Assembly (NCBI GenBank): GCA_947471745.1
Contig: CANJKZ010000820.1
Span: forward strand, 3,137,501 to 3,201,500
From: Closterium sp. Naga37s-1
Lineage: Eukaryota; Streptophyta; Zygnematophyceae; Desmidiales; Closteriaceae
Length of the DNA: 64,000 bases
Reading direction: 5' to 3'
The notes under the pieces are model-generated. The model saw nothing but the letters and a program-made list of their open reading frames with translations, was not told the origin of the DNA and did not search any database. Numbering within the stretch: position 1 is the first letter of the stretch; each line of letters starts with the position of its first letter. Positions 61,950 to 64,000 of the stretch are shown in pieces. The translations under genes were made by a program, and so were the position numbers.

Positions 61950-63013
61950 ATTTTTTGTGTAAGGGCCTTATAAACTCAAGTTTATTAAGACTTTATCAAA
62001 CTTAAAACCTCTCCTCGGGGTCACCTCCAAGGGTCCCTGGGTGCCTGGTACAAGACCAGCCTCTATCCTCGGGTCCGAGTTTATAGAGGGAGGAATCAAT
62101 AATGACTTAGCCAAAATAACAAGAGTACATTGTACGTTGCGCAGCGTGCCGTGCAGACCGTGGATCGGATTAAGCTGAAAATATCATATATCGAGGCTCG
62201 CTTCAAGTGCTTTAAAATGAGCCAAGTTGCCTTGCGAAAAGTTCTGCCATTACGGAGTTATAGATCGGACAGCGTTGGCCTAGCGTCTTAGTGCTAGCGT
62301 ACTAGCGTTGACTCGGGTAGCATTCCGCCGTCGAACCGCGTAGAAAAAAAATCCAGCAAGGAAGGAATGCGTTTGACTATATCCAAAAGTACAAACAGAG
62401 AAGGAATATATAGCTAGAGCTAGCTAGGACCTTGGGAATCAGCCTGGGAACAAACGGGGATGATCCCAAATATTGCCAAGCAACAGAACCAACCTGGCTG
62501 GACAAAACAGCAGGTGGTAGGTTGAGAAACATTATCGGGTTCTGTTTTTCCAACCTGGGAAAACAACCAGGTTCAGATTCTAAAAACAGAACCTGTTTTG
62601 TACTTGCCCAACCAGCCAAATTCTGGTTCTGCTGGTTTCCCCTGGCCCTATAGCATGCAGATACAGACAAACAACATCCAACCTTCATCTAATTGTACCC
62701 CTATAGTGCCTGCCCTGCTACACTATAGTTAACCAAACAAAACAGTATAATTTCGAGTTTGATATAACTGAATCTGCGCAATCAAATCAACCGAACTGCA
62801 AAGCTTCCATCTTGGGTTCCTTTGCAAGCTCGTTCTTTCTACTTGAACTGTTCATTGCGCGTACAATGTTGTGCCGAAGCGCACATTGCGCGAGTACCTG
62901 CAAGTGCATCAAGCAAAAATTGCGAAAGCAAACAAGCAGACGAACATTCCATTCACATGCAAATGCACCCGCACACGCTTACTCGTACAAACAAAGTGAA
63001 TTTGCACCCAACA
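61950..63013 (-). repeat. B6 5' LTR
   Basis: About 1,064 bp of LTR-B. Its inner end is degraded (GATTTTTTGTGTAAGGG instead of TGTTGGTGTAAGGG) and the adjacent primer site reads TGGTTTCCGAGC. The outer end GCACCCAACA is intact at 63013. A ~40-bp piece near 62980-62995 (ACGGCAGGATGTCGTGC block) is missing. Confidence 0.85.
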
Positions 63014-63195
63014 TAAGTTGGCCGCTGGCGCCCACCGTCGGCAGCTTCGCAGTGACCCCGTGCAGGTCGACCAAAGCCATCGACCTGCTCGCTCAAGTCG
63101 GCGTCGCCCACTGCAGACGGTCGTCTACACCTCCTCCACACCCGACCATGAAGTCGGCTCTGCCCAAGCGAGGTCGGGGCCAACTCCCGAAAACA
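63014..63195 (-). repeat. C4 truncated 3' LTR
   Basis: On the minus strand it begins TGTTTTCGGGAGTTGGCC after a GACAGGGGAG polypurine tract (63196-63205) and carries the CTCGCTTGGGCAGAGCCGAC block; it is cut after 182 bp by the B6 LTR at 63013. Confidence 0.8.
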
Positions 63196-63205
63196 CTCCC
63201 CTGTC

Positions 63206-63341
63206 GCTTTCATGCTTGGGCACCCCACACACGAGGGCCGCCCAGAACCCAAGGGGGGTACACGGAGAAAGGTCCTCGTCGGCGTGCACCCAACACACAA
63301 CACGCGTGTCACCGCACCAGCCGTGCAGAAGGGCACGGCAC
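63206..63341 (-). other. C4 3' untranslated region
   Basis: Non-coding sequence between the pol stop and the polypurine tract, homologous to 20480-20620 in C2 (CAGAACCCAAGGG, CACCGCACCAG and GGGCACGGCACC blocks). Confidence 0.7.
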
Positions 63342-64000
63342 CTATTGCTGCACGTTGTCGTCGCCATCGCCGACGTCGGCCATGCGCACTTGGCTGATTG
63401 CAACAGAGCAGCGCTTGAAGGCCGGAAAGTGCAGCACCTTCATCAGGAAGTCGGCCGGCTGCTCGGTGGTCGGGATGTACTTTTGCACGAACTTCTCACG
63501 CTTTAATTTGCTGCAGCCAGTCGCCGCTCCATGTGCTTGAGGTTGCCCTTCAGCCCCAAGCCCTCAACGACCGCGATGACCGACGGATTGTCCACACGAA
63601 GGACGACTGGCGTCCCAGCATCCAGCAGCTGGAACTCGGCGAGGAGGAAACGAAGTCGGCGTCCCTCCTTGCCGCCACGTACTCCGACTCAGTCGACGAA
63701 AGAGTCGCGCACTTGATGTGCTGGCTTGTCCAGGAGACGGCGTCTCCTCCTAAGACGAACACGTAGCCGCCCATATTTGTCCTGTTTTGCTTGTCGCCGG
63801 CGTCATCGGCGTCCAGGTAGCCGACCATACTCAGCGTTTCTGGTCCGCCGCTGAACTCCAGGGCGGTGTCACAGGTGTCGGCGAGGTAGGTGATGCAGCG
63901 GTCGACACCACGCCAGTGCTGGTTGCTCCTCACTGTCAAGCCGCTTCCCAGGTTGCTGCACGCGAAGGAGATATCCGGCCTCGTTGTCATCGCCGTGAAC
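63342..64000 (-). pseudogene. C4 RNase H (runs off the window)
   Basis: Minus strand from the window edge: TTRPDISFACSNLGS, DRCITYLADTCDTALEFSGG, VGYLDADDAGDKQNRTNMGG, GDAVSWTSQHIKCATLSSTE, SEYVAA; then, after a frame change near 63650, FQLLDAGTPVVLRVDNPSV and NLKHMERRL; and after another near 63505, REKFVQKYIPTTEQPADFLM and RCSVAISQVRMADVGDGD to a TAG at 63342. This is the domain missing from C1, and is placed as the 3' end of a separate Copia-C copy. The start lies outside the window. Confidence 0.88.

Larger units (their letters stand above)
58946..63013 (-). mobile_element. Copia-B element B6, 3'-truncated
   Basis: Minus strand: 5' LTR (63013-61950), degraded primer-binding site, Gag, (protease deleted), integrase and first half of RT, which is interrupted by A3 at 58945. 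Many stops and frame changes. Confidence 0.85.

Overview
The window looks like eukaryotic intergenic DNA made almost entirely of nested, broken LTR retrotransposons and short-period tandem repeats. I found no convincing host protein gene, tRNA, rRNA or other RNA gene. The elements point to the green-plant lineage. Two of the Ty1/copia families and the one long Ty3/gypsy remnant have primer-binding sites of the plant type (TGGTATCAGAGC or a near variant, matching initiator tRNA-Met), and the domain order and motifs are those of plant-type copia elements. A streptophyte (alga, bryophyte or similar) is a reasonable guess; sequence alone cannot settle the species.

Four element families recur, and I name them here only for this window. 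Copia-A has ~125-150 bp LTRs (TGTCAGAA...TTCTGACA), a GC-rich repetitive leader, a poly-glycine Gag and a Gly/Ala/Glu-rich linker between integrase and reverse transcriptase (RT). Copia-B has ~1.09 kb LTRs (TGTTGG...ACCAACA) and a CCHC Gag. Copia-C has ~0.93-1.24 kb LTRs rich in GTCGAC (TGTCAACGGGAG...CCGCA) and a different primer-binding site. Gypsy-1 is a minus-strand Ty3/gypsy remnant. A fifth component is a 37-bp satellite present in several blocks in both orientations, about 6.5 kb in total.

Layout: 0.8-4.2 kb Gypsy-1; 4.4-8.7 kb debris of Copia-A, gypsy, LTR-C and LTR-B; 8.7-10.8 kb satellite holding a solo LTR-B; 10.8-18.0 kb a full-length Copia-A (A1) with a perfect 5-bp target-site duplication; 18.0-22.0 kb satellite and a deleted Copia-C (C2); 22.3-28.5 kb a full-length Copia-B (B1) with a perfect duplication; 29.2-34.6 kb Copia-C (C1, minus) lacking its 3' end; 34.6-37.7 kb the largest satellite block; 37.7-51.1 kb minus-strand Copia-B copies B2, B3 and B4, with a nested solo LTR-C and a Copia-C fragment; 51.1-58.9 kb Copia-A/Copia-B chimeras (A2, B5, A3); 58.9-63.0 kb B6; 63.0-64.0 kb the 3' end of a Copia-C (C4) running off the window.

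Every gag-pol region is interrupted by stop codons, frameshifts or deletions, so no autonomous element is intact here. Integrase DDE and RT YVDD residues survive in several copies. The most interesting points are a nonsense codon shared by two Copia-A copies, a bias of the nonsense mutations to C:G>T:A, the odd low-complexity modules of Copia-A (including an internally duplicated SPQQLREWY motif and a collagen-like stretch), the dyad-containing 37-bp satellite, and the nested hairpin in LTR-B.
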